Shown here: positions 8,252-17,725 of the stretch, piece by piece
Numbering within the stretch: the stretch's first letter is position 1
Layout of the letters: each line of letters begins with the position of its first letter
Origin: Deinococcus detaillensis
GTDB lineage: Bacteria > Deinococcota > Deinococci > Deinococcales > Deinococcaceae
Reading direction: 5' to 3'
Assembly: GCF_007280555.1 (NCBI RefSeq)
Contig: NZ_VKDB01000023.1
Coordinates: forward strand, 1-53,130
DNA: 53,130 nt
Translations under genes and position numbers: made by a program
The notes under the pieces: model-generated
The model's input: only the letters and a program-made list of their open reading frames with translations
Databases searched by the model: none
What the model was told of the DNA's origin: nothing

Positions 8252-8641
8252 ATGACCATTCGCGCACGCACCATGCAAGATGCCAAACAGCAATCTCACA
8301 CCAACGCTGAACTCAATTGGTGGATTTTCATGCGGATCAGCGGCCTGATCTTGATTTTCTTGGTGTTGGGCCACATTTATATGACCTTTGTGCAGGTCAG
8401 CGAATCCGACGCTACCTTCGACGCGGTCATCAACAAACTCTCCAACCCGGCTTGGAAGTTCTACGACTGGCTGCTGCTGGCGCTCACCATGCTGCACGGC
8501 GTCAACGGCGCACGCTACAGCATCGACGACTATGTCCGCAGCCGCCCCAACCGCGCCTGGGTCAGAAACAGCTTTTTCACGGTGGTGGCGATGATTTTTG
8601 CGCTGGGCACGGTGGGTTTGTTTTCGTTCAACCCGAACTGA
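8252..8641 (+). CDS. sdhD: Succinate dehydrogenase membrane anchor subunit
   Basis: This is the second membrane anchor of complex II, 129 residues. A soluble N-terminus of about 24 residues is followed by three helices (about 25-47, 68-88, 108-126). H41 and H82 lie in helices, and H82 in MLHGVNGARYSIDDY matches the haem/quinone region of SdhD proteins. The ATG at 8252 has AAGGA upstream; an alternative ATG at 8273 would remove seven residues. About 140 nt separate it from sdhA, a rather long gap within an operon. Confidence 0.9.
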   Translation: MTIRARTMQDAKQQSHTNAELNWWIFMRISGLILIFLVLGHIYMTFVQVSESDATFDAVINKLSNPAWKFYDWLLLALTMLHGVNGARYSIDDYVRSRPNRAWVRNSFFTVVAMIFALGTVGLFSFNPN

Positions 8642-8782
8642 GGCCTGAACCAAGAGCAGTGAGCCCAGAGCCGTGGGAAGGCAGACAAACGTCAGGAAAA
8701 TAAAGAGCAAAATAGAGAAAAGCCCGACCCTCTTTTCGTTTTCCCCGTACTCCGCGCTCCCCCTTCAACATAAGGACTAAAG

Positions 8783-10579
8783 ATGCATCATCGTTATGAC
8801 GTTTTGGTGGTTGGCGCTGGCGGCGCTGGCTTAATGGCGGCGCTCTACGCCGCAAAAGGCAATGTCTCGGTGGCCTGTATTTCCAAGCTCTACCCGACCC
8901 GCTCGCACACCGGCGCGGCGCAGGGCGGCGTGGGCGCGGCGCTCGGCAACATCCAAGAAGACCACTGGGAATGGCACATGTACGACACCATCAAGGGCGG
9001 CGATTACCTCACCGACCAAGATGCTGCCGAGATTTTTGCCAAAGACGTGATCGAAGCGGTCTACGAACTCGAACACATGGGCCTGCCATTTTCGCGCACC
9101 GAGGAAGGCAAAATCGCCCAGCGCAAGTTCGGCGGTCACACCCGCGACTTCGGCAAAGCGGCCGTCGAGCGCAGCTGCTATGCCAAAGACCGCACCGGCC
9201 ACATGATCTTGCAAACCCTCTACCAGCAAAACGTCAAAGAAGGCACCACCTTTTTTAACGAGTTCCACGTGCTCGATTTGATTATCGAAAACGGGCGCTG
9301 CTCGGGCGTGGTGGCTTACGAGCTCTCCACCGGCGAAATCCATACCTTCCATGCCAAAGCGGTGATTATGGCGGCGGGCGGCTACGGGCGCATCTTTAAG
9401 ATCACCTCCAACGCCCTGACCCTGACCGGCGATTTAATGAGCATTTACTACCGCAAGGGCCTGCCCTTGGAAGACATGGAGTTTTATCAGTTTCACCCGA
9501 CCGGCCTGACCAAGCTCGGCATTCTGGTCACCGAAGGCATTCGCGGCGAGGGCGGCATCCTGCGCAACAAAGACGGCGAGCGCTTCATGGAACGCTACGC
9601 CCCGACCCTCAAGGACCTCGCGCCGCGCGATATCGTTTCACGCAGCATTTACACTGAAATCCGCGAAGGGCGCGGCGTCGGCCCCGACAAAGACGCCGTG
9701 AACATCGATTTGACCCACTTGCCCAGAGACGTGATCGAAAACAAGCTCAGCGAGATCACCGATTTGTCGCGCACGTATTTGGGCCTCGACCCGGTCAAGG
9801 ATCTGGTGCCGATTCAGCCCACCGCCCACTACGCTATGGGCGGCATTCCCACCACCATCGACGGCGAGTGCATTGCCGACGACGACGGCAACTTGATCGA
9901 AGGCCTTTACGCGGCGGGCGAGCAGGCCTGCGTGTCGCTGCACGGCGCGAACCGGCTCGGCACCAACTCACTGGGCGACCTGATCGTCTTCGGACGGCGC
10001 TCCGGCGTCAACGCCGCCAAGTACGCCCGCCACGCCGAGCTGGCCGAGATGCCGGAAGCGCCGGAAACCGAGTCGCTGGCCCTCATCGAGCGCCTGAAGA
10101 GTGCCGACGGCTCGGAAAACGCCGCCCGCATTCGCAAAGAGCTGCAAGAAACCATGATGAACAATGTCGGGATTTTCCGTAACGGCCCCGACATGGAAAA
10201 ACAAGTGGAGATCTTGCATGATTTGCGGGCACGCTATCAGCACGTCGGGGTGCAAGACCCCTCGCAGCGCTTCAACTCCGAGCTGATCGAGGCCATCGAA
10301 CTCGGCTTCATGCTCGACTGCGCCGAGGCCATGACCCACAGCGCCCTCAACCGCACCGAGTCGCGTGGCGCACATGACCGCGAGGACTTTCACACCCGCG
10401 ACGACGTGAACTGGCTCAAGCACTCGATGGCCTACAAGGATTTCAGCCACCCTGGTTCTGTCAGAATCGGCTACAAGCCGGTGGTCTTCAAGGGCGAGCG
10501 CGGATACGAAACGGTGAACACCTACACGCCGACCGCGCCGGGCGATCTCAAGTTCCCGCCCAAGCCGCGCACCTTCTGA
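8783..10579 (+). CDS. sdhA: Succinate dehydrogenase flavoprotein subunit
   Basis: SdhA oxidises succinate to fumarate with covalently bound FAD on the cytoplasmic face of the membrane. The protein has 598 residues, normal for the family. The dinucleotide-binding GAGGAG is at 11-16, and the flavinylated histidine is H42 in RSHTGAAQGG. The substrate-site arginine/histidine region (QFHPTG, then ARDIVSR-like LAPRDIVSR) and the second FAD segment (LHGANRLGTNSLGD) are all intact. It has an AAGGA Shine-Dalgarno and sits between sdhD and sdhB. Confidence 0.95.
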   Translation: MHHRYDVLVVGAGGAGLMAALYAAKGNVSVACISKLYPTRSHTGAAQGGVGAALGNIQEDHWEWHMYDTIKGGDYLTDQDAAEIFAKDVIEAVYELEHMGLPFSRTEEGKIAQRKFGGHTRDFGKAAVERSCYAKDRTGHMILQTLYQQNVKEGTTFFNEFHVLDLIIENGRCSGVVAYELSTGEIHTFHAKAVIMAAGGYGRIFKITSNALTLTGDLMSIYYRKGLPLEDMEFYQFHPTGLTKLGILVTEGIRGEGGILRNKDGERFMERYAPTLKDLAPRDIVSRSIYTEIREGRGVGPDKDAVNIDLTHLPRDVIENKLSEITDLSRTYLGLDPVKDLVPIQPTAHYAMGGIPTTIDGECIADDDGNLIEGLYAAGEQACVSLHGANRLGTNSLGDLIVFGRRSGVNAAKYARHAELAEMPEAPETESLALIERLKSADGSENAARIRKELQETMMNNVGIFRNGPDMEKQVEILHDLRARYQHVGVQDPSQRFNSELIEAIELGFMLDCAEAMTHSALNRTESRGAHDREDFHTRDDVNWLKHSMAYKDFSHPGSVRIGYKPVVFKGERGYETVNTYTPTAPGDLKFPPKPRTF

Positions 10580-10598
10580 GCATTCACGGAGTCAATCA

Positions 10599-11306
10599 AT
10601 GAACATCAATGTCAAAATCCTGCGTTTTGATCCGGAAAAAGACAAAAAGCAGCATTGGGAAACCTATCAGGTCGAAGCCAGCCCCGGCGACCGCGTACTC
10701 GACGTGATCAACCACGTCAAATGGTACATCGACCCCACCGTGACCTTCCGGCGTTCCTGCGCCCACGGCATCTGCGGCAGCGACGCCATGCTGATCAACG
10801 GACGCAACCGCCTTGCCTGCAAGACCTTGCTGCAAGACATCGTCAAAGACGGCGGCACCATCACGGCAGAGCCGATTCGCGGCCTTAAAGTCGAAAAAGA
10901 CCTCTTGGTGGATATGGAGCCGTTCTTCGACGCTTACCGCTCGATCATGCCGTATTTCATCAACGACGACGCGCCGCCCGCCGCCGAGCGTTTGCAATCT
11001 CCCGAAGACGCCGAGCGGATGGATCAAAGCTCCAACTGCATTCTGTGCGCCTGCTGCACCACCTCTTGCCCGATCTTCTGGGTCAACGGCAGCTACCTCG
11101 GCCCGGCGTCGATCGTGCAAGCTCACCGCTTCATCTTCGACACCCGCGACGCCGCCACCCAACAGCGCCTGAATATCATGAACCAAAATACCGGCGTGTG
11201 GCGCTGCCGCACCGCTTACAACTGCACCGAAGCCTGCCCACGCGACATCCCGATCACCCAACTGATCGAGGAAGTCAAGCGGGCAGTGATGTACCAGCAG
11301 GCGTAA
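10599..11306 (+). CDS. sdhB: Succinate dehydrogenase iron-sulfur subunit
   Basis: SdhB carries electrons from the flavin to the quinone site through three Fe-S centres. The protein has 235 residues. The [2Fe-2S] ligands are C54, C59 and C74, with Asp62 in the fourth position, as in the E. coli protein. The ferredoxin-like domain has C147-x2-C150-x2-C153-x3-C157-P and a second group C203, C209 and C213-P, supplying the [4Fe-4S] and [3Fe-4S] centres. It starts 19 nt after sdhA with GGAG upstream and closes the operon before a strong terminator. Confidence 0.95.
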   Translation: MNINVKILRFDPEKDKKQHWETYQVEASPGDRVLDVINHVKWYIDPTVTFRRSCAHGICGSDAMLINGRNRLACKTLLQDIVKDGGTITAEPIRGLKVEKDLLVDMEPFFDAYRSIMPYFINDDAPPAAERLQSPEDAERMDQSSNCILCACCTTSCPIFWVNGSYLGPASIVQAHRFIFDTRDAATQQRLNIMNQNTGVWRCRTAYNCTEACPRDIPITQLIEEVKRAVMYQQA

Positions 11307-11323
11307 CAACACCTTAACGAACC

Positions 11324-11358
11324 AAAAAGGCCCGACTTCTTAAAGAGTCGGCCTTTTT
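11324..11358 (+). terminator. Rho-independent terminator of sdhCDAB
   Basis: AAAAAGGCC-C-GACT (11324-11337) pairs with AGTCGGCCTTTTT (11346-11358) with one bulged C, followed by more T. It begins 18 nt after the sdhB stop. Confidence 0.88.
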
Positions 11359-11525
11359 TCGTTGCTCTTCTTCAACTCCTTAAACGGTTCGTTGAGAACG
11401 GCATTTCGCTCCACCGCCTGAGTCAAGCCCAGCAGCACCCACTCATCATCCTCAAGCGCTGCCCACTTCGGCCTTGGAACGCCGTGCTTGGGCAGCAAAA
11501 CCAAATCGCCAATCAGCCGTCCCAA
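11340..11525 (-). pseudogene. Possible gene remnant, 61 codons
   Basis: A minus-strand frame opens with TTG and encodes a plausible soluble sequence (LIGDLVLLPKHGVPRPKW, then a helical VLLGLTQAVERNAVLNEPF). It has no ribosome binding site and is closed upstream by an in-frame TGA at about codon -12. Its last codons run into the sdh terminator stem. It may be the C-terminal remnant of a decayed gene, or chance. Confidence 0.25.
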
Positions 11526-11677
11526 GGCAGCTCGGTGTGATTTTTTTCTCAGAAGTATTCACAGTTTGTCGGAAAACCCGCAGGAATTGTCAGGATTTTG
11601 TTATCGCGCTCAGACCATACTGGGGGTACAAGTTTCATTGATCCGAGCTGATCAGTGAACAAACTCGCGGAGAACAG

Positions 11678-12382
11678 ATGACACTTTGGGGCCACCTTGA
11701 GCGGTTTGCATTTATAGATCTAGTCAACTTCGTCAACAATCAAACAGGCACTCTTTCACTCGGCGAAGCGTATCAGGGCCGGACGCTGGAAATGTATTTG
11801 GTCAAAGGAAAACTCAGAACCCTTCACGCCGATGGATTCCGCATTCAGGAGCAAATGCGGGTGCGGGAAATCATTTATACGCTCATCAGTCAGTACAACG
11901 GCAAGTTCGAGTTCGATAACCGCAGGCTCAGGAGCGAGTGTGACTTCTGGCTCGATATGGATCTGGCTCAGCTCTTAACACAGGCCGCGCAAGACACCAT
12001 GATTCCTGAAAACGAGCTGCCCCGTCCACACGATAAGTTTGTGGACGCTTGCTTGGCTAAGCCTTTTGCCGATTTGGTTCAAAGTGACGCCCTTCAAGAC
12101 AAATGGCAGCAGATTCAGCCGTATCTCGGCTGGGGAATCAGCGCGGCGGAGTTGACGGGGCAGCTCTTTTACAGCGAGCGGGAACTGCGTGTCACGCTGC
12201 ACCGCTTATTGTTGGCGGGGGCCGTCCTGCCGCAGCCTAAGCTTTCTGAGCGTCTGCCCGTTCTGGGCCAAATTCAGAGCGTTCAGGGGCGGGCGGCACT
12301 GCCCGCCAAGCGTTCCGCCGACGCGAAACCCGGCTGCCGTTTGTCGAAGTCTTGGCGGCGCTTTACCCGTTCTTTGCACTGA
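11678..12382 (+). CDS. DUF4388 (PATAN-like) domain protein
   Basis: The protein has 234 residues. Residues 1-100 match the DUF4388/PATAN pattern: LWGHLERFAFIDLVNFVNNQ, TGTLSLGEA, a strand LEMYLVKGKLRTLHADG and a helix MRVREIIYTLISQYNGKFEF. Such domains are found in bacterial signalling proteins and in many Deinococcus proteins of unknown role. The remainder (about 115-195) is helical and could be a small winged-helix-like unit (ISAAELTGQLFYSERELRVTLHRLLLAGAVLPQP); this is inference. The C-terminal 35 residues are basic. It has a GGAG Shine-Dalgarno and a terminator downstream. It is probably a signalling or regulatory protein. Confidence 0.75.
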   Translation: MTLWGHLERFAFIDLVNFVNNQTGTLSLGEAYQGRTLEMYLVKGKLRTLHADGFRIQEQMRVREIIYTLISQYNGKFEFDNRRLRSECDFWLDMDLAQLLTQAAQDTMIPENELPRPHDKFVDACLAKPFADLVQSDALQDKWQQIQPYLGWGISAAELTGQLFYSERELRVTLHRLLLAGAVLPQPKLSERLPVLGQIQSVQGRAALPAKRSADAKPGCRLSKSWRRFTRSLH

Positions 12383-12420
12383 TTCTTTGCGCAGACGCCG
12401 CACAGCCGAAAATAAGGAAA

Positions 12421-12448
12421 AGCCAGCCGGAATTGTACTCGGCTGGCT
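12421..12448. terminator. Terminator between convergent genes
   Basis: AGCCAGCCG (12421-12429) pairs perfectly with CGGCTGGCT (12440-12448), followed by GCTTGTTTT. The other side is A/T-rich too, so it can also end katE transcription from the minus strand. Confidence 0.8.
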
Positions 12449-12476
12449 GCTTGTTTTACTCGCTTCAACGTCGTAC

Positions 12477-14606
12477 TTAAGCGGGAATCAAATCCCCGGA
12501 GCGGTTCCAGAAGCGGTGCTGGGCCACCCCTTTGACAAAGTCGTCTGCCGACTGCTTGGACAGATCGAAAACGCCCTTCGCCGCGTCCACTGGAACACCG
12601 GAGCGCTGGAGGAAGGATAAGGCCTCGTGGCTGGCCCCCACCGCTTTGCCGTGCTTGTACGCCTGCGCCACGAAGCGCACAGCGTCGCCCATGCTGCTAA
12701 GCGCCTCGAGGCTGGCCGCGCCGCCGGGCAGATACACCGCGTCGTAAACCACCGAGGGAGTGGTCAGGATGGTTTTGTCCACCTTGACTTCTTCCCCATC
12801 GGCCCTGAGGCTGCCCAGGTGGGTGCCGACCACCTCGGCCTTGCCCCCTTCAGCGGCCAAAGCGTCTTTGATGGTCTGCACGTCGCCCGCGTTCACGCCG
12901 TCAGCGGCCAAAATCGCCACTTTGCGGCCCCTCACCGAAGGCGGCGCGGTGTTGTGATCCACCATGCTCAGCGCCGCGTCACGCTTGAGGCCGCCCGAAG
13001 CAGTGGTGTCCGATACCGCTTTTTCGAGCAGCTTCATCAGCTCGGTGTCGCTGGGCATTGGCCCCGCCGTTTCCAGTTCGCCCAAAGCCGCCGCCACCTG
13101 ATCGCCCAGCACCGCGTTGATGCGGCGCAGATGCTCGATCATCTTGAGGCGAATATCGCGGACTTCGACTTTGCCGAGTTCGAATTGTTGCGCCCGCACG
13201 ATGTGCATTTTTTCGACAGGTGACATCGAATTCCAAAACAGTTGGGCCTGACCGTAGTGATCGGAAAAGCTCTCGGCCCGCTGGCGAACCTTGACGCCAG
13301 TCATAGGTTCGGGGTAAGTCACGAAACCGCCCTTCTCGGCAGGCACTTCGGCAGGCTGACCGCCGCCCAGCGAATTGGGCTCATACGACACGCGGCCCGG
13401 GTTGATGGTGCGGCGCATCTGGCCGTCGCGCTGGTGGTTGGAGACCGGCGCAAGCGGGCGGTTGATCGGCAGCTCCACCCAGTTGGGCGTGCCGAGGCGG
13501 CTGATCTGGGTGTCGAGGTACGAGAACAAGCGGCCCTGCAGCAAAGGATCGTTGCTAAAATCAATGCCCGGCACCAGGTTGGTGGGCATAAAGGCGACCT
13601 GCTCGGTTTCGGCAAAGTAGTTGTCGGGATTGCGGTTGAGCGTCATTTTGCCCACCCGCTTGACCGGCACGAGGTCTTCCGGTACGAGTTTAGTGGCGTC
13701 CAGCACATCGAAATCGAATTCGGCGGCCTGATCTTCGGTAAAGATTTGCAGGCCCAGTTCCCATTCTGGAAAGTTGCCCGCTTCGATGTCGTCCCACAAG
13801 CTGCGGCGGTGGAAATCGGCGTCGCGTCCGGCCAGTTCCTGCGCTTCGTCCCACACCAGCGAGTGAATGCCCGACAGCGGCTTCCAGTGAAATTTGACAA
13901 AACTGGACTGGCCCTGAGCGCTAATGAACCTGAAGGTATGCACCCCGAAGCCTTCCATGTTGGCCAGCGAGCGCGGGATAGAGCGGTCACTCATCACCCA
14001 CATCAGCATGTGCATGGTTTCGGGCGTCAGCGAGATGAAATCGTAGAAGGTGTCGTGGGCGCTGGCCGCCTGCGGAATCTCGCGGTGCGGCTCCGGCTTG
14101 ACCGAGTGAATAAGGTCGGGAAACTTGATGGCGTCCTGAATAAAAAACGGCGGAATGTTGTTGCCCACGAGGTCCCAGTTGCCTTCCTCGGTGTAAAACT
14201 TGACCGCAAAGCCGCGCACGTCGCGGGCGGTGTCGGCGGAGCCGCGTGAACCGGCCACCGTGGAGAAGCGCACGAAAACCGGCGTGACGCGGCTGGCATC
14301 AGTCAGCACTTTGGCGGCGGTGAATTCGGAGAGCGAATCGTCATACACCTGAAAAGTGCCGTGCGCTCCCGCGCCGCGTGCGTGAACCACCCGTTCAGGA
14401 ATGCGCTCATGGTCAAAGTGGCTGATTTTTTCGCGCAGCAAAAAGTCTTCCAGCAAGCTGGGGCCGCGCACGCCCGCCCTGAGCGAGTTCTGATCGTCGC
14501 TGATGGCGTGGCCGAGGTTGTCGGTCAGACGCTGGGTCGGTTGCTGAATGGCTTCTTGAATGGTCGGTAAATTACTGGCCTGCGGCTTGTTTTGATCGTC
14601 TTTCAT
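12477..14606 (-). CDS. katE: Large-subunit (clade 2) catalase HPII type
   Basis: KatE breaks down hydrogen peroxide with a haem group. The protein has 709 residues, the size of large-subunit catalases with a C-terminal class-I amidotransferase-like (DJ-1/PfpI) domain. The catalytic histidine is H75 in [12 protein letters not shown]. The distal asparagine region is GNWDLVGNN at about 142-150, and the proximal haem tyrosine is in [14 protein letters not shown]. The C-terminal domain begins around [18 protein letters not shown] and contains [10 protein letters not shown]. The ATG at 14606 has AAGGGGGC upstream; a longer frame to 14654 adds 16 residues but lacks such a site. The A/T-rich upstream region may carry regulatory repeats. 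Confidence 0.93.
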   Translation of the reverse strand: MKDDQNKPQASNLPTIQEAIQQPTQRLTDNLGHAISDDQNSLRAGVRGPSLLEDFLLREKISHFDHERIPERVVHARGAGAHGTFQVYDDSLSEFTAAKVLTDASRVTPVFVRFSTVAGSRGSADTARDVRGFAVKFYTEEGNWDLVGNNIPPFFIQDAIKFPDLIHSVKPEPHREIPQAASAHDTFYDFISLTPETMHMLMWVMSDRSIPRSLANMEGFGVHTFRFISAQGQSSFVKFHWKPLSGIHSLVWDEAQELAGRDADFHRRSLWDDIEAGNFPEWELGLQIFTEDQAAEFDFDVLDATKLVPEDLVPVKRVGKMTLNRNPDNYFAETEQVAFMPTNLVPGIDFSNDPLLQGRLFSYLDTQISRLGTPNWVELPINRPLAPVSNHQRDGQMRRTINPGRVSYEPNSLGGGQPAEVPAEKGGFVTYPEPMTGVKVRQRAESFSDHYGQAQLFWNSMSPVEKMHIVRAQQFELGKVEVRDIRLKMIEHLRRINAVLGDQVAAALGELETAGPMPSDTELMKLLEKAVSDTTASGGLKRDAALSMVDHNTAPPSVRGRKVAILAADGVNAGDVQTIKDALAAEGGKAEVVGTHLGSLRADGEEVKVDKTILTTPSVVYDAVYLPGGAASLEALSSMGDAVRFVAQAYKHGKAVGASHEALSFLQRSGVPVDAAKGVFDLSKQSADDFVKGVAQHRFWNRSGDLIPA

Positions 14607-14820
14607 AAACGCCCCCTTAATCAACAAACAGTGGCCACCATCAAAGCGGCACACATTGCTTCAGGTCACGTTATAGACGAGCGGTGTTAGGCCAAGGTTA
14701 GATCAATTGCAAGATAAGCGAAATTTCAAGCAAGCAGGAGAGAGCCAAAAATCTTGTTTAGAGTTTAGCTAAAGGTAGATTGAACTGACTCTCAAGCAAA
14801 TTAATGTTCAACTAAAGATC

Positions 14821-15324
14821 TTAAAACTGCAAAGCGTATGTAGAGCCGTCACTGCCCTTGCAATTGCCGACGCCGTGGCCGCTGGCGTCGGCCTGAAAGT
14901 CACAGGTGATGGTTTTGACGGCGGCGGTGTTGAGGCGCTGAGTCTTGACGATCAAGTTGCCGGGGCCGGTGGGATTGCGGGCCTCAGCGGAAGTTCTCAG
15001 GCCGCCGTAGCCGCTGCGGCGATCCTCAGAGTCGCCACCGAACGAAGAGCCGACGCCAAAGCCGACACTCACTCCCAGCGCGTTTTGGTTGCCGATAACG
15101 CTGTATTTGCCGCTGTAGAGGTCTTGGCCGAGTTGCACCGTGACGTTATCAGGCGTTCCGGCCAGCACGGGGCGCGGCTGGAAACCACCGAGGAACAGCA
15201 CCCGGCCTTCTTGCCCGCTGACCGCGTTGACCAAGCGGCCCGCCGTGTCGGTGATAGTCGGGGCACACGACGCCAGAACGCCCAGCAAAGTGAGCGGCAG
15301 AGCAGCAGCAGCAAAACGGTTCAT
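14821..15324 (-). CDS. Small lipoprotein of unknown function
   Basis: The protein has 167 residues. The N-terminus is a lipoprotein signal peptide with lipobox L-A-S-C and lipidated Cys20, so it should be anchored outside the cytoplasmic membrane. The mature part is Gly/Ser rich, with possible beta strands (GRVLFLGGFQPRPVLAG, DNVTVQLGQDLYSGKYSVIG) and two further cysteines near the C-terminus (ITCDFQ and GNCKGSDG), likely a disulfide. I do not recognise a family. TAGCAT lies 5 nt before the ATG, so it is probably leaderless. Confidence 0.7.
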   Translation of the reverse strand: MNRFAAAALPLTLLGVLASCAPTITDTAGRLVNAVSGQEGRVLFLGGFQPRPVLAGTPDNVTVQLGQDLYSGKYSVIGNQNALGVSVGFGVGSSFGGDSEDRRSGYGGLRTSAEARNPTGPGNLIVKTQRLNTAAVKTITCDFQADASGHGVGNCKGSDGSTYALQF

Positions 15325-15329
15325 GCTGC

Positions 15330-15335
15330 ATGCTA
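15330..15335 (-). promoter_or_regulatory. -10 box for the lipoprotein gene
   Basis: TAGCAT on the minus strand ends 5 nt before the ATG at 15324. Confidence 0.45.
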
Positions 15336-15422
15336 AGCCCTAAGAGCTGACGGGGTGCTGAGAAACCGCGTCGCTCGGCCCCACTTCCCCTTCATCCCTC
15401 AAATGCCCACGCTCCGGTGCGC

Positions 15423-15428
15423 TAGCCT
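15423..15428 (+). promoter_or_regulatory. -10 box for the RNA methyltransferase gene
   Basis: TAGCCT ends 8 nt before the ATG at 15437, with no Shine-Dalgarno between them. Confidence 0.45.
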
Positions 15429-15436
15429 AACTCAGC

Positions 15437-16834
15437 ATGAAGGTCAAAGTTTCCGGCAACCGTTCCCGTTCCGCTCAAGCCTCACTCCCCGCGACCGTCC
15501 TCACTCCTCCAACTCCGGAGCCGCGCCAAGAGCGTTATCCCGTCCGCCCGTCCCAGCTCAAGGTGCTGGACATCGAGAAGGTGGTGGCGGGCGGCCTCGG
15601 CCTGGCCCGCGACGAGGACGGCGTGGTGCTGGTGCGCGGCGCACTCGGCGGCGAACAGGTGGAAGCCCAGGTGCAAGCGGCGCGGGGCGTGCGGCAGGGC
15701 CGGGTGGTGCGGGTGCTGCGGCCCAGTCCTGACCGGGTGGACGCTCCCGATTTGCCCACCGCTGACCTCGCCCACGCCCGCTACTCGGCGCAGCTCCGCA
15801 TCAAGCGCGAGTTGGTGGAAGAAGCGCTGAGCCGCATCGCCAAACTGGATCATCCGGTGGCCGACACCGTGCCGAGTCCGAGGGAGTGGCATTACCGCAA
15901 CGGAGCTCAGTACCTGGTGACGCCGCGCGGCCTGGCCTACCGCGAGCGCAGGGGCCAGGGCATGTGGCGGCTTGAGGGCGGCCAAGACCCCTTGGTGATG
16001 GACGCGGTGCAGGCCGTGCTGGATCAACTCGACCCTGAGCGGCTCGATCCGGCACACGAAATTGCCTTTCGCGGCAGCCGCCAGACCGGGGAAGTGGTCG
16101 CCAGCTTGATCGGCGTCGGGCAGCCGGGCCGGTTTTTGCGGGCCGCCCATCACCTGCTGGATGTGGGCGTGGTGGGCGTGTCGCTGGCCGGAGCGGCGCA
16201 GCGTAGATTTACAGCGGGCGTGCAGCTCATCGCCGGAGAAGGCAGCGTGCAAGAAAAACTCGGTGAGGTGCAGGTCAGCTTATCGGCGGTGGGCTTCGCG
16301 CAGGTCAATCCCGAGGCGGCGGGGCAAGCTTACCGGATGGCGGCTCAGTTGGCGGGAAGCAGCTCTGTGTTAGACGAGAACGCCGAGTTAGACGGGAGCA
16401 ACATGCCCGACAAAAACAAAACGGCGCTCGACCTCTACGGCGGCAGCGGCGCGATTGGCCGTCATCTGGCCCGGACGTTTGGCAAAGTGATCGTGCTCGA
16501 CACCTCCAGCGAAGCGCTGCGGCGCGGCCAAAGCGACGTGCGGCAAAGCGGGGAAAAAAACGTGGTCTTTCGCCGGGATGACGCCGCCGCCCTGCCCAAT
16601 GCCGACGCCATCGTGGTCGATCCGCCGCGTGCGGGCCTGAGCAGCGAGGCCAGAGACGCCATTGACGACAACACCGCCAACACCCTGGTGTATGTCTCGT
16701 GCGACCCGGCGACCTGGGCCAGAGACGTGGGCGACTTGGTGCGGCGCGGCTGGGTACTGGGCGAAGTGGTGCCGCACGATTTTTATCCGCAGACCAGCCA
16801 CGTGGAAGTGGTCAGCAAGTTGACGCGGCGCTGA
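15437..16834 (+). CDS. RNA (uracil-5-)-methyltransferase, RlmD/TrmA family
   Basis: The enzyme should transfer a methyl group from S-adenosylmethionine to C5 of a uridine in RNA, most likely 23S rRNA. The protein has 465 residues. The N-terminal TRAM RNA-binding domain is at about 40-105. The SAM-binding segment is [15 protein letters not shown], motif DPPRAG is at 395-400, the nucleophile is C422 in [12 protein letters not shown], and the likely base is E457 in SHVEVVSK. The four-cysteine Fe-S motif of E. coli RlmD is absent, as in many homologues. The exact target (U747, U1939 or tRNA U54) cannot be told, so no symbol is given. The first 35 residues are a variable basic/Pro-rich leader. Confidence 0.85.
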   Translation: MKVKVSGNRSRSAQASLPATVLTPPTPEPRQERYPVRPSQLKVLDIEKVVAGGLGLARDEDGVVLVRGALGGEQVEAQVQAARGVRQGRVVRVLRPSPDRVDAPDLPTADLAHARYSAQLRIKRELVEEALSRIAKLDHPVADTVPSPREWHYRNGAQYLVTPRGLAYRERRGQGMWRLEGGQDPLVMDAVQAVLDQLDPERLDPAHEIAFRGSRQTGEVVASLIGVGQPGRFLRAAHHLLDVGVVGVSLAGAAQRRFTAGVQLIAGEGSVQEKLGEVQVSLSAVGFAQVNPEAAGQAYRMAAQLAGSSSVLDENAELDGSNMPDKNKTALDLYGGSGAIGRHLARTFGKVIVLDTSSEALRRGQSDVRQSGEKNVVFRRDDAAALPNADAIVVDPPRAGLSSEARDAIDDNTANTLVYVSCDPATWARDVGDLVRRGWVLGEVVPHDFYPQTSHVEVVSKLTRR

Positions 16835-16878
16835 GCGGTAACCGGGGGCAAGTCGTCCTGCGACTCCCGTGCAGTGGG

Positions 16879-17679
16879 TTAGGAACCTGAACCTATCTTC
16901 CCCGCCACCAGCAGCCGCTCCAGCACCGCCGCCACACCGTCCTCGTCGTTGCTGAGGGTCACTTCAGCGGCCAGTGCCAAAACTTCCGGCACGGCGTTGG
17001 CCACCGCCACCCCGCAGCCTGCCCACGACAGCAGCGGCAGGTCGTTGGGCGCGTCCCCAAAGGCCAGCACTTCGCCCGCCCTAATCCCCAGCCCGGCGCA
17101 CAAGCGGGCCAGCGCGGCGCTTTTGTGGACGCCCCGCGCCGCGATTTCGGCAAAGGGTGCGCCGCTGAGCGAAGCGTGGAGTTCGTCGCCGCACCGCGCA
17201 TTGATCAGCTCTGTAAGTTGCGCGGGTGACAAACGGGCGGAGCGGGCCATCACTTTCAGCACGGGGTGGCCTGCATCAAGAACCTCTAGAACGTCACTCA
17301 CGCTGTCGGGCGCGGCGCGGTAAGCGGTTTCGGCCTGCATCCCGCTGCCCCACTCCAGCGCCAAGCCCAAGTCGGGGCAGGCCGAGCGCAAGGCAGGCAC
17401 GGCGCGGCGCAGCACTTCGGGGGACAGGGTTCGCAAGTCCTCGGGTTCACCGCCGGGGAGGCGGTGAATGGCCGCACCGTTGCTGCAAATCACGTGTCCG
17501 CTGAGGCCCAAATCCTTTGCCAGCGGCAGCACCATCCGCGAGGGCCGCCCGGTAATCAGCACCACCACTCCGCCCGCCGCCTGCACGCCCGCCAGCGCGG
17601 CGCGGCTGCGCACAGACACCTCACCCGCCGAACTCAGCAAAGTGCCGTCTAGGTCGCTGGCCACCAATTTGAACTTCAT
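16879..17679 (-). CDS. HAD superfamily hydrolase, Cof type
   Basis: A soluble phosphatase of the Cof/YidA group, likely acting on sugar phosphates or related small molecules. The protein has 266 residues from the ATG at 17679. Motif I is SDLDGTLL, with nucleophile D9 and acid/base D11. Motif II is VLITGRPS, and motif IV is FGDAPNDLPLL near the C-terminus, with the Cof cap domain between. A longer frame to 17718 adds 13 residues of poor similarity. It lies 46 nt downstream of acpS on the same strand and is probably co-transcribed. Substrate unknown. Confidence 0.85.
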   Translation of the reverse strand: MKFKLVASDLDGTLLSSAGEVSVRSRAALAGVQAAGGVVVLITGRPSRMVLPLAKDLGLSGHVICSNGAAIHRLPGGEPEDLRTLSPEVLRRAVPALRSACPDLGLALEWGSGMQAETAYRAAPDSVSDVLEVLDAGHPVLKVMARSARLSPAQLTELINARCGDELHASLSGAPFAEIAARGVHKSAALARLCAGLGIRAGEVLAFGDAPNDLPLLSWAGCGVAVANAVPEVLALAAEVTLSNDEDGVAAVLERLLVAGKIGSGS

Positions 17680-17725
17680 GGCTCTATCTTGACCGGAAAC
17701 GGGGAGCGGCTTCCACACTCTCCCA

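Larger units (their letters stand above)
11307..11677. other. Intergenic region between sdhB and the DUF4388-like gene
   Basis: About 370 bases. It contains the sdh terminator, a doubtful 61-codon minus-strand frame (11340-11525) and an A/T-richer stretch (about 11540-11640) that should hold the promoter of the next gene. CATACT (11616-11621) is a possible -10 with no good -35 at normal spacing. The gene at 11678 has a Shine-Dalgarno (CGGAGAA). Confidence 0.4.

Noticed and set aside
13242..14249. A 335-codon open frame on the plus strand opposite katE
   Set aside because: It lies wholly antisense to a clear catalase gene. High GC codons leave long open frames on the opposite strand, and the composition (His/Val/Ala/Arg rich) is typical of such shadows.
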